A DNA stretch of 64,000 bases from Rothia uropygialis (GCF_004137765.1 NZ_NOIS01000002.1:496001-560000); one strand, 5' to 3'. Numbered from the stretch's first letter, positions 18,893 through 29,139 are shown. Translations and numbers: made by a program. The notes: a model not told the origin generated them from the sequence alone.

Positions 18893-19765
18893 CTACTGGC
18901 TCAGCGCGTCGGATTCCTCCGAAGGGCGTATCTCCTCTGTTCGCCGGCGTCGTCGCCGGGACACGACCGTGAGCATCACGAGTGCGAGCAGCACCAGGAA
19001 TCCGGAGGTCCACACGTGAATGCGCAGGCCCAGGAACACATCGGATTCATCAATCCGCAGGAACAGCTCGATCAGGAAGCGTCCTATTCCGTAGTACATG
19101 ACGTACGCCCAAAAGACCTGCCCGCGTGTGCGAATAACCCGTTGGGAGAGCCACAGCAAGATCAATCCACCGATGATGTCCCACAGTGATTCGTACAGGA
19201 AGGTTGGGTGGAATAGCGTCCCCGGCGCATACTGGGCCGGGAAGTTATGGCTCATCGGGTTGATTTCGAGACCCCACGGCAGCGTGGTCGGCTTCCCGAA
19301 CAGCTCTTGGTTGAACCAATTGCCCCAGCGCCCGATGCCTTGGGCGATGAGGATGCCCGGCGCCGCGGCGTCGGCAAATTTGGCCAGAGAAAGCCCCATC
19401 CTCCGACACGCGATCCACGCCCCGAGCCCACCGACGGTCACGGCCCCCATGATTCCGATTCCGCCCTCCCAGATCTTGAGGGCATCCACAGGATTTCTGC
19501 CGGGGCCGAAATAGTCACCGGGGGCAGTGATGAGAACGTGATACATGCGCGCTCCGACCAGGCCGAACGGAATGGCCCAGATCGCGATGTCCCAGATCCT
19601 CTCGGGGTCCTCGCCCAGGGACTGCCATCGTTTGGACGTCAGCCACAGGCAAATCACGATGCCCAACAAGATGCACAACGCATATGCATGAATAGTCAAA
19701 GGCCCCAGGTGGAACCCCGACCACGTCGGTGAAGGGATGGAGGCGATCGGCGTCACGAGTCTCAT
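18893..19765 (-). CDS. lgt: Prolipoprotein diacylglyceryl transferase
   Basis: A 290-residue integral membrane enzyme that moves diacylglycerol from phosphatidylglycerol to the lipobox cysteine. About seven membrane segments are visible. It carries the N-terminal HAYALCILLGI, the GLVGARMYHVLIT region with the conserved Arg, and the Lgt signature GIGRWGNWFNQELFG. The tail is Arg-rich (SRRRRRRTEE). The ATG at 19765 overlaps the trpA stop as ATGA, so lgt is translationally coupled to the tryptophan operon. The longer open frame upstream is inside trpA and rejected. Confidence 0.96.
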   Translation of the reverse strand: MRLVTPIASIPSPTWSGFHLGPLTIHAYALCILLGIVICLWLTSKRWQSLGEDPERIWDIAIWAIPFGLVGARMYHVLITAPGDYFGPGRNPVDALKIWEGGIGIMGAVTVGGLGAWIACRRMGLSLAKFADAAAPGILIAQGIGRWGNWFNQELFGKPTTLPWGLEINPMSHNFPAQYAPGTLFHPTFLYESLWDIIGGLILLWLSQRVIRTRGQVFWAYVMYYGIGRFLIELFLRIDESDVFLGLRIHVWTSGFLVLLALVMLTVVSRRRRRRTEEIRPSEESDALSQ

Positions 19766-20622
19766 ACGGACATGTCGCTGCTGCCGGCCAATTCGCGAGT
19801 CAAGGTTCCGACGGCCGCCGGACCGCCGGCCCCCAGGGCACGTACCAGGGCGGTACCCACGATGACTCCGTCGGCGTACTTTCCGATTTCTTCGACGTGC
19901 TCGCGTCGGGAAACTCCCAATCCAACGCACACGTTCTCAGCCCCGGCCGTGCGGATGTCCGAAACCAGTTGTTCCGCAACGTCCGAAACCGAGGACCTTG
20001 CGCCCGTCACCCCCATGACGGAGACAGCGTAGACGAACCCGCTGGATGCGTGCGCGACCATGTCCAATCTTTCGGCCGACGACGATGGCGCGGCCAGGAA
20101 TATCCGATCCAGCCCGTGGGCCTCGCTGGCTTCGAACCATTCCCCTGCCTCGTCTGGTACGAGGTCCGGTGTAATGATGCCCGCACCACCTGCTTCCGCC
20201 AGCTTCCGGGCGAATTCGTCGACACCCTTGCGCATGACCGGATTCCAATAGGTCATCACGACGACTACCGCGTCCGTCTGGTCTGTAATCTCCTGAACGG
20301 CGCGGAAAACGTCGTTGACCTTGAAGCCGTTGCTCAAGGCCTCGGCCGTTGCATCCTGGATCACCGGACCATCCATCACCGGGTCCGAATAGGGTATTCC
20401 CAATTCGATGATGTCCGCGCCGTTGCGCCCCAGCTCGATCCCCGCTCGAATCGAATCCTCAACGGTCGGATATCCGACGGGAAGATAACCGATGAGGGCC
20501 GGACGGCCTTCTGCCCGGCAAGCCTGGATGCGTGCGCGTACCTTCGAGTCAGGATTGGGCAACGGAAACGTCTTCGTCACAGCGCTATACCGGTTCGGGT
20601 TCTTGGGAGATGTTGCGGTCAT
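19762..20622 (-). CDS. trpA: Tryptophan synthase alpha chain
   Basis: 286 residues. It splits indole-3-glycerol phosphate to indole and glyceraldehyde 3-phosphate and passes indole to TrpB. The barrel has the catalytic Glu and Asp in [17 protein letters not shown], and the phosphate loop [14 protein letters not shown] with [13 protein letters not shown]. Both ends overlap their neighbours with ATGA (trpB stop, lgt start), so subunit synthesis is coupled. Confidence 0.97.
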   Translation of the reverse strand: MTATSPKNPNRYSAVTKTFPLPNPDSKVRARIQACRAEGRPALIGYLPVGYPTVEDSIRAGIELGRNGADIIELGIPYSDPVMDGPVIQDATAEALSNGFKVNDVFRAVQEITDQTDAVVVVMTYWNPVMRKGVDEFARKLAEAGGAGIITPDLVPDEAGEWFEASEAHGLDRIFLAAPSSSAERLDMVAHASSGFVYAVSVMGVTGARSSVSDVAEQLVSDIRTAGAENVCVGLGVSRREHVEEIGKYADGVIVGTALVRALGAGGPAAVGTLTRELAGSSDMSV

Positions 20623-21983
20623 TTCTGCTCCTCCGCGGCCTCGTCCTGACCGTTGCCGGATTCCTGGCTCCTGAGGTTGGCGGCGTTGACTTCTGAACTG
20701 GGGATGGCTTTACCGAGTCCGAACCATTCGACCGCGGTATCCATGTCCTTGTCCCCGCGCCCGGAAAGGCATACGGCGATGATCTTCTCGCGGGCCGCTT
20801 CCGGGTCTTCCTGTTTCCACTGTTCGGCCAGACGCAGAGCTCCCGCCAGAGCGTGAGCAGACTCGATGGCCGGAATGATGCCCTCCGTCTCGCACAGCGT
20901 GCGCAAGGCATCCATCGCTTCGGTATCGGTCACGGCTTGATACGATGCGCGGCCGATATCCGAAAGGTACGCGTGCTCGGGTCCGACTCCCGGGTAGTCC
21001 AGTCCGGCCGAAATCGAGTGGGATTCGATGGTTTGGCCGTCGTCGTCCTGCATGAGGTACGTGCGGGCACCGTGGAGGACCCCGGGTCGACCCAAGTTGA
21101 TCGTAGCGGCGTGACGGTCCGTGTCCAGACCTTCTCCACCCGGCTCCAGCCCGTACAACTCAACCGACTCATCATCCAAAAAGGCGTGGAACATTCCGAT
21201 GGCGTTGGATCCGCCGCCCACGCAGGCGGCAACCGCATCCGGGAGACGACCGGTCCGCTCGAGAAGCTGTTGACGTGCTTCGGTACCGATGGCGTCGTGG
21301 AAATACCGAACCATTGCCGGGAAAGGATGCGCACCGGCGGCCGTACCGAGGAGGTAGTGAGTGTCCTCGACGTTGGCAACCCAGTCCCGCAATGCCTCAT
21401 TGATCGCGTCCTTCAAGGTTCGCGAACCGTTCTGCACCGCGATGACCTTGGCCCCGAGCAGCTGCATGCGGGCCACGTTGAGTGCTTGGCGGTTGGTATC
21501 GACCTCGCCCATGTAAACGACGCATTCCATGCCGAAATACGCCGCCGCGGTGGCCGTGGCAACTCCGTGCTGGCCGGCCCCGGTTTCGGCAATCAGACGG
21601 GTTTTGCCCATCTTCTTGGCCAGCAGGGCCTGTCCCAAAACGTTGTTGATCTTGTGCGAACCGGTATGATTCAAGTCCTCGCGTTTGAGAAAGATACGAA
21701 CTCCGGCGCGCTCGCTCAGCCGTTCGGCCTCGGTCAACAAGGAGGGCCGGTTCGAGTATTCCCGGGACAACCTCTGGAACTCCTCGAGGAAGTCGGGATC
21801 GGCCTTGGCCTTTTCGAAAGTTTCCTCGAGCTCGTCCATTGCTCGGATGAGCGACTCAGGCATCCACTGGCCTCCGAACTGCCCGAAATAGGGGCCGCTC
21901 GCGTTCTTCAACGAGCCGTAAGGGGCCTCCAGGAATGTCTCCGCCAGGTCTCGGTCCTGTTCGGATGCTGGGTTATTCGCCAT
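20619..21983 (-). CDS. trpB: Tryptophan synthase beta chain
   Basis: A 454-residue PLP enzyme joining indole and serine. The Schiff-base Lys is in [30 protein letters not shown] and the phosphate-binding [13 protein letters not shown] loop are intact, as is [10 protein letters not shown] (here [10 protein letters not shown]). The ATG at 21983 gives the normal MANNPASEQ leader and lies inside the trpC end, overlapping it by about 11 bases. The longer open frame upstream belongs to trpC in another register. Confidence 0.97.
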   Translation of the reverse strand: MANNPASEQDRDLAETFLEAPYGSLKNASGPYFGQFGGQWMPESLIRAMDELEETFEKAKADPDFLEEFQRLSREYSNRPSLLTEAERLSERAGVRIFLKREDLNHTGSHKINNVLGQALLAKKMGKTRLIAETGAGQHGVATATAAAYFGMECVVYMGEVDTNRQALNVARMQLLGAKVIAVQNGSRTLKDAINEALRDWVANVEDTHYLLGTAAGAHPFPAMVRYFHDAIGTEARQQLLERTGRLPDAVAACVGGGSNAIGMFHAFLDDESVELYGLEPGGEGLDTDRHAATINLGRPGVLHGARTYLMQDDDGQTIESHSISAGLDYPGVGPEHAYLSDIGRASYQAVTDTEAMDALRTLCETEGIIPAIESAHALAGALRLAEQWKQEDPEAAREKIIAVCLSGRGDKDMDTAVEWFGLGKAIPSSEVNAANLRSQESGNGQDEAAEEQK

Positions 21984-22812
21984 GTTCTGCTTCCTTTTCT
22001 CCCAGGTAAGCGGCGCGTGCCTTGCGTCCCTGGTTCTTGAACTCGCCGACTGCCTCCCGGGGGTCGGAATGCTTGACCAGTGCTTCGCCCACGAGGACCA
22101 CTTCTGCACCCTGGCTTCCGTAGGTTGCAACGTCACTCGGCTCGGCCACACCGGATTCAGCCACGATGACCGGGCCCTCCGGAAGGTGGGATGCAAGGTT
22201 CGCGAAATGCTGTTTGTCCGTCTCCAGCGTCTTGAGATTGCGGACATTCACACCGACGATCCGAGCCCCGACGGCCACCGCGCGCTCGATTTCCTCGACA
22301 GTGTGGGCCTCGACGATCGCGTTCATTCCGAGGCGGTGGGTCAGTTCCAGGTAATCACGCAATTCGTCGTCGCTCAGGGCGGCGACGATAAGGAGGACGA
22401 GGTCGGCGCCGTGTGCACGGGCCTCCCAGATCATGTACGGATCGACCGTGAAGTCCTTGCGCAGGATCGGGATGGAAACCTCGGTGCGAACCGCGTCGAG
22501 GTCGTCCAATGATCCTTTGAAACGCCGCGATTCGGTGAGGACAGAAATTGCGGCCGCTCCCCCTGCTTCATATTCATGCGCAAGCTCGGCAGGTTCCGCG
22601 ATTCGGGAGAGATCTCCCGCGGAGGGGCTTGCACGCTTGACCTCCGCAATGATCTCGACGGTCTCTCGGTCGGGACCACGCAAAGCCGACACGGCGTCCC
22701 TGGCGGGAGAAACCGAGGATACTTTGTCCTTCAACTCATCGAGGCTCACCGTCCGACGGCGCTCCTCGAGGTCCTCGCGGACTCCGGCAATGATGTCGTC
22801 CAAAACTGTCAT
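21973..22812 (-). CDS. trpC: Indole-3-glycerol phosphate synthase
   Basis: A 279-residue stand-alone TrpC barrel. The catalytic Lys motif is [13 protein letters not shown], followed by [33 protein letters not shown] and [11 protein letters not shown]. It closes the carboxyphenylamino ribulose phosphate ring to indole-3-glycerol phosphate. It overlaps trpB at its 3' end. About 115 bases containing a hairpin separate it from the HGxxPAAW gene upstream. Confidence 0.97.
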   Translation of the reverse strand: MTVLDDIIAGVREDLEERRRTVSLDELKDKVSSVSPARDAVSALRGPDRETVEIIAEVKRASPSAGDLSRIAEPAELAHEYEAGGAAAISVLTESRRFKGSLDDLDAVRTEVSIPILRKDFTVDPYMIWEARAHGADLVLLIVAALSDDELRDYLELTHRLGMNAIVEAHTVEEIERAVAVGARIVGVNVRNLKTLETDKQHFANLASHLPEGPVIVAESGVAEPSDVATYGSQGAEVVLVGEALVKHSDPREAVGEFKNQGRKARAAYLGEKEAEHGE

Positions 22813-22872
22813 GAAAGCGGTGATCTCCGGTCTACTGCGCTTCGTGGCATGCTGCCACGCTGATCATAGAGA

Positions 22873-22913
22873 ACAGCGCCCCTCTGATGATTTGACGTAT
22901 CAGGGAGCGCTGT
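22873..22913 (-). terminator. Intra-operon hairpin upstream of trpC
   Basis: Outer arms ACAGCGC (22873-22879) and GCGCTGT (22907-22913) extend inward imperfectly through CCTCTGAT/ATCAGGG. It lies between the HGxxPAAW gene and trpC. With no U-tract it may be a partial terminator, attenuator or processing site that sets trpCBA expression relative to trpE. Confidence 0.5.
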
Positions 22914-22926
22914 CTGACTTCAATGC

Positions 22927-23175
22927 TTACTTGTGGCTCTTGGTCCGTGAGCCGAGTTTGCCGAATCCGGCAGCCTTGAGCACACCGCTGACGATAAAGC
23001 CCACGACGATGATGGCCAGGCCGACGATCACCCACGGAGTATTCCCCACGACAAAAGCAACGCAACCGACGGTCAAACCGACCACGACCAGCACAACCAG
23101 GGCCCATGCGGAAATCGTGTTGCCGTGACCCTCAACGGCGATCGGTGTGAGTTCGAGTTGTTGTTCAGAGCTCAC
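22927..23175 (-). CDS. HGxxPAAW-type small membrane protein
   Basis: 82 residues with two membrane segments. The family name motif appears as EGHGNTISAWALVVLV, with Ser in place of the first Pro/Ala. The start is a GTG at 23175 with AAGGAGG five bases upstream. Members are found between trp genes in many actinobacteria; their role is unknown. It sits between the trp-associated membrane protein and trpC, consistent with that conserved context. Confidence 0.85.
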   Translation of the reverse strand: MSSEQQLELTPIAVEGHGNTISAWALVVLVVVGLTVGCVAFVVGNTPWVIVGLAIIVVGFIVSGVLKAAGFGKLGSRTKSHK

Positions 23176-23272
23176 TGGCCCTCCTTTGGTGAAGCAATCA
23201 GCGCGGTACAAACGCGCACTACGGTGCCATTCTATGCCATCCGGCGCACAGTCAAACGATGTTTCGCTTCCG

Positions 23273-23914
23273 CTACCGCGTGGGATCTTCCCCCTCGGAG
23301 AGCGAATCCCAAGTGTCGATATCGTCTGCGTGAGGGTTCTCACCCTTCTGGACCGAATGTTGCGACTCGCGTTCATACCGACGCGAGGTCGTCTTCCAAT
23401 GGCGGCTGGACCACCAGAGCCAGGCCGCGACCAGAACCGTGGCGAGTCCGAGGACGAAGGTCAGCCACGGCCACACCGTCACCACGTAGCTTCCGCCGGG
23501 ACCATTGGTCCCAGTCGCTTCACCGACCTTCGTCATTGCCGCGTCCTGAGGGTTGATCGCCGCGGTCAGGGCTGCGATCGCCATGCCAGCACCGGCCAGA
23601 GCGATGACCGCACAGATGACGGCGCGCAAAATTTTGCCCGCAATCCGGACCGCGACAACGCCCGCGAGGGCGACCAGGCCGAGCGCGGAAACCGCTGGGG
23701 CGGCATCGGTTCCTTTGACGTCCACGTTGACCTGCGAAAGGACACTCGAGACATTGGCGTGGATCCACGGGAACAGGGTCGTAATGAAAGCGAGGATCGG
23801 GACCAGAAGGCTCGTCAAAATGATGCGCCCGGAGCCCGCCTTCTTCGTGTTCTCATCGGTGTTCCCGGCCACTTCGGCGGTGGTCTTAGACCCTTCGGCG
23901 GGATCCTCGCTCAT
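23273..23914 (-). CDS. Trp biosynthesis-associated membrane protein (TIGR02234)
   Basis: 213 residues with about four hydrophobic segments (SLLVPILAFITTLFPWI, GLVALAGVVAVRIAG, AVICAVIALAGAG, WPWLTFVLGLATVLVA) and hydrophilic ends. It overlaps trpE by ATGA, and the placement and topology match the actinobacterial TIGR02234 family. The function is unknown; tryptophan or precursor transport has been suggested by context only. Confidence 0.9.
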   Translation of the reverse strand: MSEDPAEGSKTTAEVAGNTDENTKKAGSGRIILTSLLVPILAFITTLFPWIHANVSSVLSQVNVDVKGTDAAPAVSALGLVALAGVVAVRIAGKILRAVICAVIALAGAGMAIAALTAAINPQDAAMTKVGEATGTNGPGGSYVVTVWPWLTFVLGLATVLVAAWLWWSSRHWKTTSRRYERESQHSVQKGENPHADDIDTWDSLSEGEDPTR

Positions 23915-25497
23915 ATTCGGTCCTCCTCTGCCAGGCTCGTGAGGTTACGAGCTCGAAGCACGGCTCGTAACGGAGCAGCAGCCTTGCTGACGGTTTCATC
24001 GGCCTCGGTATCCGGTACGGAATCTGCCACGATACCGGCCCCGGCTTGTACATACGCACGCCCGTTCTTGAGCAGCGCGGTGCGGATCGCGATCGCCATA
24101 TCCATGTTTCCGGCGAAATCGAAGTAACCCACCACGCCACCGTAGACGCCTCGGCGATGAGGTTCGTAATCGTCGAGCAATTGCATGGCCCGTGGTTTGG
24201 GCGCTCCGGAGAGCGTACCCGCCGGGAACGTGGCCTTCAGGACGTCGTAGGCATTCGAGTCCTCCCGTATCCGGGCCTCAACCGTCGAAGAAATGTGCAT
24301 GATGTGGCTGAAGCGCTCAATTTCCATGAATTGTGTCACCGCTACGGTGCCCGGAGAAGCAATTTTGGACAGATCGTTGCGGGAGAGGTCCACGAGCATC
24401 AGGTGTTCCGAGCGTTCTTTCTCGTCCGCCAGGAGCTCTTCAGCAAGCGCGACGTCGTGCGCATGCGTGTCTCCTCGCGGCCTCGACCCGGCAATCGGAT
24501 GCGTCGTTGCTCTGTCACCACTGACGGTCACAAGGGCCTCCGGCGAGGACCCCACGATCGAGTACGGTTCCCCTTCCGGATCCTCGAATGTGTACAGGTA
24601 CATGTACGGCGAGGGGTTGGTCTGTCTCAGGACGCGATACACGTCGAGGGGCAGGGCATCGGTCTCGGCTTCGAATCGTCGAGAAATCACGATCTGGAAG
24701 ATGTCGCCGTCATGGATAGCGTGCTTTCCCTCGACGATCGAGTTCATGTACTGCTGACGGCTCCACGTTTCGGTGACGTCTTCCGCGAACGGATTGGCCG
24801 GAGCGTCGTTGTCCGACAGGTATGACACGGTGGTTCGTCCCAAAGGCTCCGCCAGATGCTTCAACATGGAGCGGACGCGGGAGACGGCGTCGTCGTAGGC
24901 CCAATCCACCCGTTCGGAGGTGCCGTCCCAGTTGACCGCGTTGGCGACCAAGGTCACCGACCCGTCTTTGTGGTCATGGATCGCCATATCGGAGACCAGG
25001 TTGAGGGCGAATTCGGGCAGGTTGAGGTCATCGGTCGGCGGGTGCGGCAGTTTCTCCCAGTACCGAACCGTTTCCCAGCCCAAGTACCCGACCAGACCCG
25101 AGGTCAGGGGCGGCAAATCCTCGAAGGGTTCGGTGTGGAGCATCTCCAACGTGTCACGTATGGCATCGACCGGGCTGCCGGTTGTCCTCGCGCCCTCTGG
25201 CACCGTGCCCTGCCAGAACGGCTTACCGTCTTTGGTGGTCAGCGTTGATCTCGAGGAGACGCCGATGAACGAATATCGCGACCACTGGGCCCCAGCATTT
25301 GCGGATTCGAGGAGAAAAGTCCCAGGTTTAGCCCGCCCGTCCCGAGCGACGAGCGAACGGTAGATTCCGATGGGCGTCAGCGAGTCGGCGACGACTTTGA
25401 TGCTCACCGGGACGACGCGACGCTGAGCCGCGAGCTCACGGAATTCCTCTCTCGTGGGGCGAATCTGCCCCGGCAGTTCTTGTTGCTGACTGGTCAT
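23911..25497 (-). CDS. trpE: Anthranilate synthase component I
   Basis: 528 residues. It makes anthranilate from chorismate with ammonia from a glutaminase partner not encoded here. The tryptophan feedback site LLES is present in GTFLLESANAGAQWSRYS. The chorismate-binding C-terminal half has IVGSSPEALV, HPIAGSRPRGDT, LMLVDLSRNDL, TFPAGTLSGAPK and GAGIVADS. The gene begins 33 bases after hisI and ends in an ATGA overlap with the membrane protein gene, so his and trp genes share transcripts here. trpG and trpD are absent from the cluster. Confidence 0.97.
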   Translation of the reverse strand: MTSQQQELPGQIRPTREEFRELAAQRRVVPVSIKVVADSLTPIGIYRSLVARDGRAKPGTFLLESANAGAQWSRYSFIGVSSRSTLTTKDGKPFWQGTVPEGARTTGSPVDAIRDTLEMLHTEPFEDLPPLTSGLVGYLGWETVRYWEKLPHPPTDDLNLPEFALNLVSDMAIHDHKDGSVTLVANAVNWDGTSERVDWAYDDAVSRVRSMLKHLAEPLGRTTVSYLSDNDAPANPFAEDVTETWSRQQYMNSIVEGKHAIHDGDIFQIVISRRFEAETDALPLDVYRVLRQTNPSPYMYLYTFEDPEGEPYSIVGSSPEALVTVSGDRATTHPIAGSRPRGDTHAHDVALAEELLADEKERSEHLMLVDLSRNDLSKIASPGTVAVTQFMEIERFSHIMHISSTVEARIREDSNAYDVLKATFPAGTLSGAPKPRAMQLLDDYEPHRRGVYGGVVGYFDFAGNMDMAIAIRTALLKNGRAYVQAGAGIVADSVPDTEADETVSKAAAPLRAVLRARNLTSLAEEDRI

Positions 25498-25530
25498 GGT
25501 TGCGTCCTTACAACAGTTGGTGTTGAGGGC

Positions 25531-25920
25531 TCAGGCTTCCGTGTCTCCGACCACGGCAGGAAGCTCACGCCCGTCGAAGCAAGTGCGGGTTCCGGTATGG
25601 CATGCGGCCCCGATCTGGTCCACACGCACCAATAGTGCGTCTCCGTCGCAGTCGAGAGCCACGGACTTGACGTATTGGCGGTGTCCGGACGTGTCTCCCT
25701 TGCGCCAATATTCTTGGCGGGACCGCGACCAGAAAGTCACGCGTCCGCTGGTCAGGCTCCGACGGAGCGCTTCGGCGTCCATCCAGCCAAGCATGAGGAC
25801 TTCTCCGGTATCATGCTGCTGCACAATGGCGGCAACCAATCCTTGTGCATCGTATTTGAGGCGCTCTTCGATCTCTGCGGAGAGCGCCGTGTCCTGGGCG
25901 CGCGACTGAGTCATCATCAA
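25531..25920 (-). CDS. hisI: Phosphoribosyl-AMP cyclohydrolase
   Basis: 129 residues, single-domain HisI without the HisE pyrophosphohydrolase. Motifs are [33 protein letters not shown], and the metal-binding [21 protein letters not shown]. It opens the ring of phosphoribosyl-AMP in histidine synthesis. Three consecutive Met codons make the exact start uncertain. hisE is about 2.5 kb away with hisG. It leads the trp cluster and diverges from the TIGR03085 gene across 56 bases. Confidence 0.96.
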   Translation of the reverse strand: MMMTQSRAQDTALSAEIEERLKYDAQGLVAAIVQQHDTGEVLMLGWMDAEALRRSLTSGRVTFWSRSRQEYWRKGDTSGHRQYVKSVALDCDGDALLVRVDQIGAACHTGTRTCFDGRELPAVVGDTEA

Positions 25921-25976
25921 GCCTTTACTCTACCGTGTGGTGTCCCTTTGGCACCCGGCGGTCTTAGGATGAGGAC

Positions 25977-26657
25977 ATGAGCGCGATCACAGATCTCAGA
26001 AACCAACTCGTCGAAGTCCTTCAAAAGACCGGTCCGGGAAAGCCCACACTGTGCGAAGGGTGGAACACGGAGCACATGGTGGCGCACTTGCTCCTCCGCG
26101 AGACCCGGCCCGACATCGCAGCAGGAATCGTTCTGTCCCCGCTGGCAGCGAGAACCGAAAGGAAGACCGAACAACTTGCCGAGAAGCTGACCGACGGTCG
26201 CCTGTACATGGAAGCGGTGGAAAAATTCGCACAGGCGAAAGCTCCCAACCGAATGCACGGAACCGTGGACGCGGGAATGAATTACGTCGAGTACGTGGTC
26301 CATCGAGAAGACGTGCTCCGAGGGTCCCCGGCTGCGAATGAAATGAACGGTGGCGAGTCCCGGGTGGATCACGAGGACGAAAAGATCTGGAAAACGCTGT
26401 CTTCGCAGGGAAAAGTGTTCTCCAAGAGCTACCCCGACGGCCTGACGATCGTCGGCACCGACGATCAGGGCTCACCAGTTTTCGGACGGGAAACGCTCCG
26501 AAAGCCCGCCGAGGCCTCCAGAGTCAGCGGGCTCGTGCAAAAGGTCGTCAAGGCTCCGAGTACGGGCGAACCGGTCACGATTACGGGAACGCCCCTTGAA
26601 ATCCTTTTGTATCTATTCGGCCGCCGCGAGGCCGCCGACGTCAAGGTCGAATACTGA
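25977..26657 (+). CDS. TIGR03085 family metal-binding protein (DinB/MDMPI-like)
   Basis: 226 residues, with an N-terminal four-helix DinB-like domain typical of mycothiol-dependent maleylpyruvate isomerase relatives. TLCEGWNTEHMVAHLLLRE contributes the first His ligands and NYVEYVVHREDVLRG the later ones. The C-terminal part ends in TGTPLEILLYLFGRREA, characteristic of TIGR03085. Members probably bind a divalent metal and may use mycothiol; the reaction is unknown. It is the only rightward gene within the leftward his/trp/rib block and converges closely on hisF. Confidence 0.9.
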   Translation: MSAITDLRNQLVEVLQKTGPGKPTLCEGWNTEHMVAHLLLRETRPDIAAGIVLSPLAARTERKTEQLAEKLTDGRLYMEAVEKFAQAKAPNRMHGTVDAGMNYVEYVVHREDVLRGSPAANEMNGGESRVDHEDEKIWKTLSSQGKVFSKSYPDGLTIVGTDDQGSPVFGRETLRKPAEASRVSGLVQKVVKAPSTGEPVTITGTPLEILLYLFGRREAADVKVEY

Positions 26658-26673
26658 ACGGATTCTCACCCGC

Positions 26674-27438
26674 TTATCTGACTTCGAACCCGGCCTCTCG
26701 AATCGCGGTCTTGACGTCCTGAATCGCAGTGTCCGGCCCGAAATGGAAGATCGACGCGGCCAGTACCGCGTCGGCCCCGGCCCGTATGGCCTCCGGAAAA
26801 TGCGCGGGTTCGCCGGCTCCGCCCGAAGCAATCAAGGGAAGGTCCACGACGCCCCTGACCGCCCGGATCATCTCCAGGTCGAATCCGTCCCTGGTGCCGT
26901 CGGCATCGATGGAGTTCAGCAAGATCTCCCCGACCCCGCGTTCGGCCGCTTCGCGGGCCCAGTCCAGAGCGTCGATCCCCGTGGCCCGTCGTCCGCCATG
27001 GGTCGTCACTTCGAAACCGGATGAGGTTTGGCCGGTGCGTTTGGCATCGACCGACAGCACCAGCACCTGGTTTCCGAAGCGTTCGGCGATGGCATCGATA
27101 ACCTCGGGATTGTTGATGGCGGCGGTGTTGATCGAGGCCTTGTCGGCTCCTGCGCGCAGGAGCCGATCCACGTCTTCGGGCGTGCGGACTCCTCCGCCGA
27201 CGGTGAGCGGAATGAAGACCTGCTCGGCTGTCTGGGCCACGATGTCATAGGTCGTCTCGCGTGCGGACGAGGACGCCGTGACATCCAGGAACGTCAGTTC
27301 ATCGGCTCCGGCGGCGTCGTAACGCTTCGCCAGCTCGACCGGGTCTCCGGCGTCCCGAAGCCCTTCGAAATTCACTCCTTTGACCACACGTCCGGCGTCG
27401 ACGTCCAGGCACGGAATCACTCTCACAGCTACAGTCAT
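26674..27438 (-). CDS. hisF: Imidazole glycerol phosphate synthase cyclase subunit
   Basis: A 254-residue barrel that closes the imidazole ring using ammonia from HisH, which is not in the window. Catalytic Asp residues are in [19 protein letters not shown] and LVLSVDAKR, with phosphate loops [12 protein letters not shown] and [10 protein letters not shown]. It follows hisG by 30 bases and is the last leftward gene of the rib-his series. Confidence 0.97.
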   Translation of the reverse strand: MTVAVRVIPCLDVDAGRVVKGVNFEGLRDAGDPVELAKRYDAAGADELTFLDVTASSSARETTYDIVAQTAEQVFIPLTVGGGVRTPEDVDRLLRAGADKASINTAAINNPEVIDAIAERFGNQVLVLSVDAKRTGQTSSGFEVTTHGGRRATGIDALDWAREAAERGVGEILLNSIDADGTRDGFDLEMIRAVRGVVDLPLIASGGAGEPAHFPEAIRAGADAVLAASIFHFGPDTAIQDVKTAIREAGFEVR

Positions 27439-27468
27439 GTTGCTTTTCCTCCTCCGACAAGCGGCGGT

Positions 27469-28314
27469 TCAGAGCCGGGCCGCGGCAATCGGTGACACCA
27501 GGATGGCACGGGCTCCGACCTCGTAGAGACTGTCCATGAGTTGGTTGGTCGAGCGCTGGGGAACCATCGACCGCACGGCGTACCAGCCCTGGCGTTGCAG
27601 GGGCGAGACCGTAGGCGCCTCGAGACCTGGGGTGATCGCGGTGGCCGCGGCCAGGTTCTCTTCGCTCACGTCATAATCCATCAGGACGTACTGCCTGGCG
27701 ACGAGCACGCCGCGCATCCTGCGGGACAGAACCTCCAAGCCCGCAGCGTCTTCGAGACCGCGTCTCTTGATGAGCAGGGCTTCTGAGCGCATGATGGGTT
27801 CTCCGAAAATTTCCAGGCCCGCCGCGCGCATGGTGTTTCCGGTTTCGACGACGTCCGCAATGGCATCGGCTACACCCAGACGAATGGACGATTCGATCGC
27901 GCCGTCCAATCGAACGACCGACGCGTCGATTTTCTTTTCGGCCAGGTAATTGCGCAACAGGCTGGAATAGCTTGTCGCGACCCGCTTTCCCTGCAACTGT
28001 TCGATCGACGAGAACTGTCCCACGGGCCCCGCGAAATGAAAGGTCGAACGAGCGAAGTCGAGGCCGAGCGCCTCGTCCGCATCGGCCTCCGCATCCAGAA
28101 GCAGATCCCGGCCGGTGATTCCGACATCGAGGGTCCCGTGCCCAACATAGACCGCAATGTCCCGAGGCCTCAGGTAGAAGAACTCGACCTGATTGACCTC
28201 ATCGACGATGGCCAGTTCACGAGTGTCTCGTCGCTGGAGATATCCGGCTTCGGAGAGCATGGTCTGTGCGGCCTGAGAAAGAGCGCCCTTATTGGGCACG
28301 GCTATGCGCAACAT
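27469..28314 (-). CDS. hisG: ATP phosphoribosyltransferase, long form
   Basis: 281 residues. It commits ATP and PRPP to histidine synthesis. The N-terminal periplasmic-binding-like catalytic lobes run from MLRIAVPNKGALSQAAQTML through GHGTLDVGITGRDLLL to DAIADVVETGNTMRAAGLE. The C-terminal extension of about 75 residues is the ACT/PII-like regulatory domain that makes this form self-sufficient (no HisZ) and histidine-inhibited. It is preceded by hisE by 52 bases. Confidence 0.97.
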   Translation of the reverse strand: MLRIAVPNKGALSQAAQTMLSEAGYLQRRDTRELAIVDEVNQVEFFYLRPRDIAVYVGHGTLDVGITGRDLLLDAEADADEALGLDFARSTFHFAGPVGQFSSIEQLQGKRVATSYSSLLRNYLAEKKIDASVVRLDGAIESSIRLGVADAIADVVETGNTMRAAGLEIFGEPIMRSEALLIKRRGLEDAAGLEVLSRRMRGVLVARQYVLMDYDVSEENLAAATAITPGLEAPTVSPLQRQGWYAVRSMVPQRSTNQLMDSLYEVGARAILVSPIAAARL

Positions 28315-28366
28315 GAAAGTCCTTAAGTCCTTGCGGAAACGATCGTTCCCGTGGTCCGATGCTGGT

Positions 28367-28630
28367 TCAGAGGTACTTGTAAATATCTTCGGGTTTGAGC
28401 CCGCGGGCGATCATCAGGACCTGAAGATGGTAAATCAGCTGAGAGATCTCCTCGGAGAGCTCCTCGTCGGTCTGGTATTCGCCGGCCATCCAGACCTCGG
28501 CGGCTTCCTCGACCACTTTCTTCCCGATCCCGTGGATCCCGGAATCGAGTTCGGCGACGGTCTTGGAACCGGTCGGCCGATCGGTGGCTTTGGTGGTCAG
28601 TTCAGAGAACAGGTCTTCAAAGGTTTTCAC
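28367..28630 (-). CDS. hisE: Phosphoribosyl-ATP pyrophosphatase
   Basis: 87 residues, all-helical MazG-like enzyme releasing pyrophosphate from phosphoribosyl-ATP. The metal-binding helices are visible in [20 protein letters not shown] and [17 protein letters not shown]. It directly precedes hisG, a common actinobacterial pair, and follows ribH by 23 bases. Confidence 0.96.
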   Translation of the reverse strand: MKTFEDLFSELTTKATDRPTGSKTVAELDSGIHGIGKKVVEEAAEVWMAGEYQTDEELSEEISQLIYHLQVLMIARGLKPEDIYKYL

Positions 28631-28653
28631 TTGCCCAGGTTACCCCGCGGCCA

Positions 28654-29130
28654 TCACACATGAGCGAGTGTTACCGCTGTCTGCACCGCGGCGGCCGTGG
28701 CTTCGTAACCCTTGTCCTCACTCGAGTGCTCCAAACCAGCACGGTCGAGGGCCTGCTCGTCGTCGTCGCACGTCAGAACGCCGAAACCCACGGGTGTGCC
28801 GGTCTGGACACTGACCTGGGTCAGGCCTTCCGTCGCCGCGGCGCACACGTACTCGAAGTGAGGGGTCCCTCCCCGGACCACGACGCCGAGTGCCACGACG
28901 GCGTCGTGATTGTCCGCAAGACGACGCGCGGCAACGGGCAGTTCGAAGGACCCCGGTACGCGAACGAGTGTCGCCGACTCGTCGAGGCCGGCATCGCGGA
29001 GGGCTCGTTGCGCCCCGTCCAGGAGGCCATTCATGACCTGCTCATGCCACGATGCAGCGACTACGGCGACTTTCAGTCCTTCGGTCTGAAGTTGCCCGAG
29101 CTCCGTGCTGGGTGATCCGATTCCGCTCAT
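28654..29130 (-). CDS. ribH: 6,7-dimethyl-8-ribityllumazine synthase
   Basis: 158 residues. It condenses the butanone phosphate from RibB with the ribitylamino-uracil. Motifs: [49 protein letters not shown] (catalytic His region) and [18 protein letters not shown]. It follows ribA by 9 bases. The enzyme normally assembles as an icosahedral shell or pentamer (family knowledge). Confidence 0.97.
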   Translation of the reverse strand: MSGIGSPSTELGQLQTEGLKVAVVAASWHEQVMNGLLDGAQRALRDAGLDESATLVRVPGSFELPVAARRLADNHDAVVALGVVVRGGTPHFEYVCAAATEGLTQVSVQTGTPVGFGVLTCDDDEQALDRAGLEHSSEDKGYEATAAAVQTAVTLAHV

Positions 29131-29139
29131 GATGTCTCC

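Noticed and set aside
20853-22040. A 395-codon rightward frame opposite trpB
   Set aside because: Shadow of the TrpB coding sequence; no ribosome site or recognisable protein.
25498-25530. trp leader peptide or T-box before trpE
   Set aside because: Only 33 bases separate hisI and trpE, with no tandem Trp codons or T-box core.
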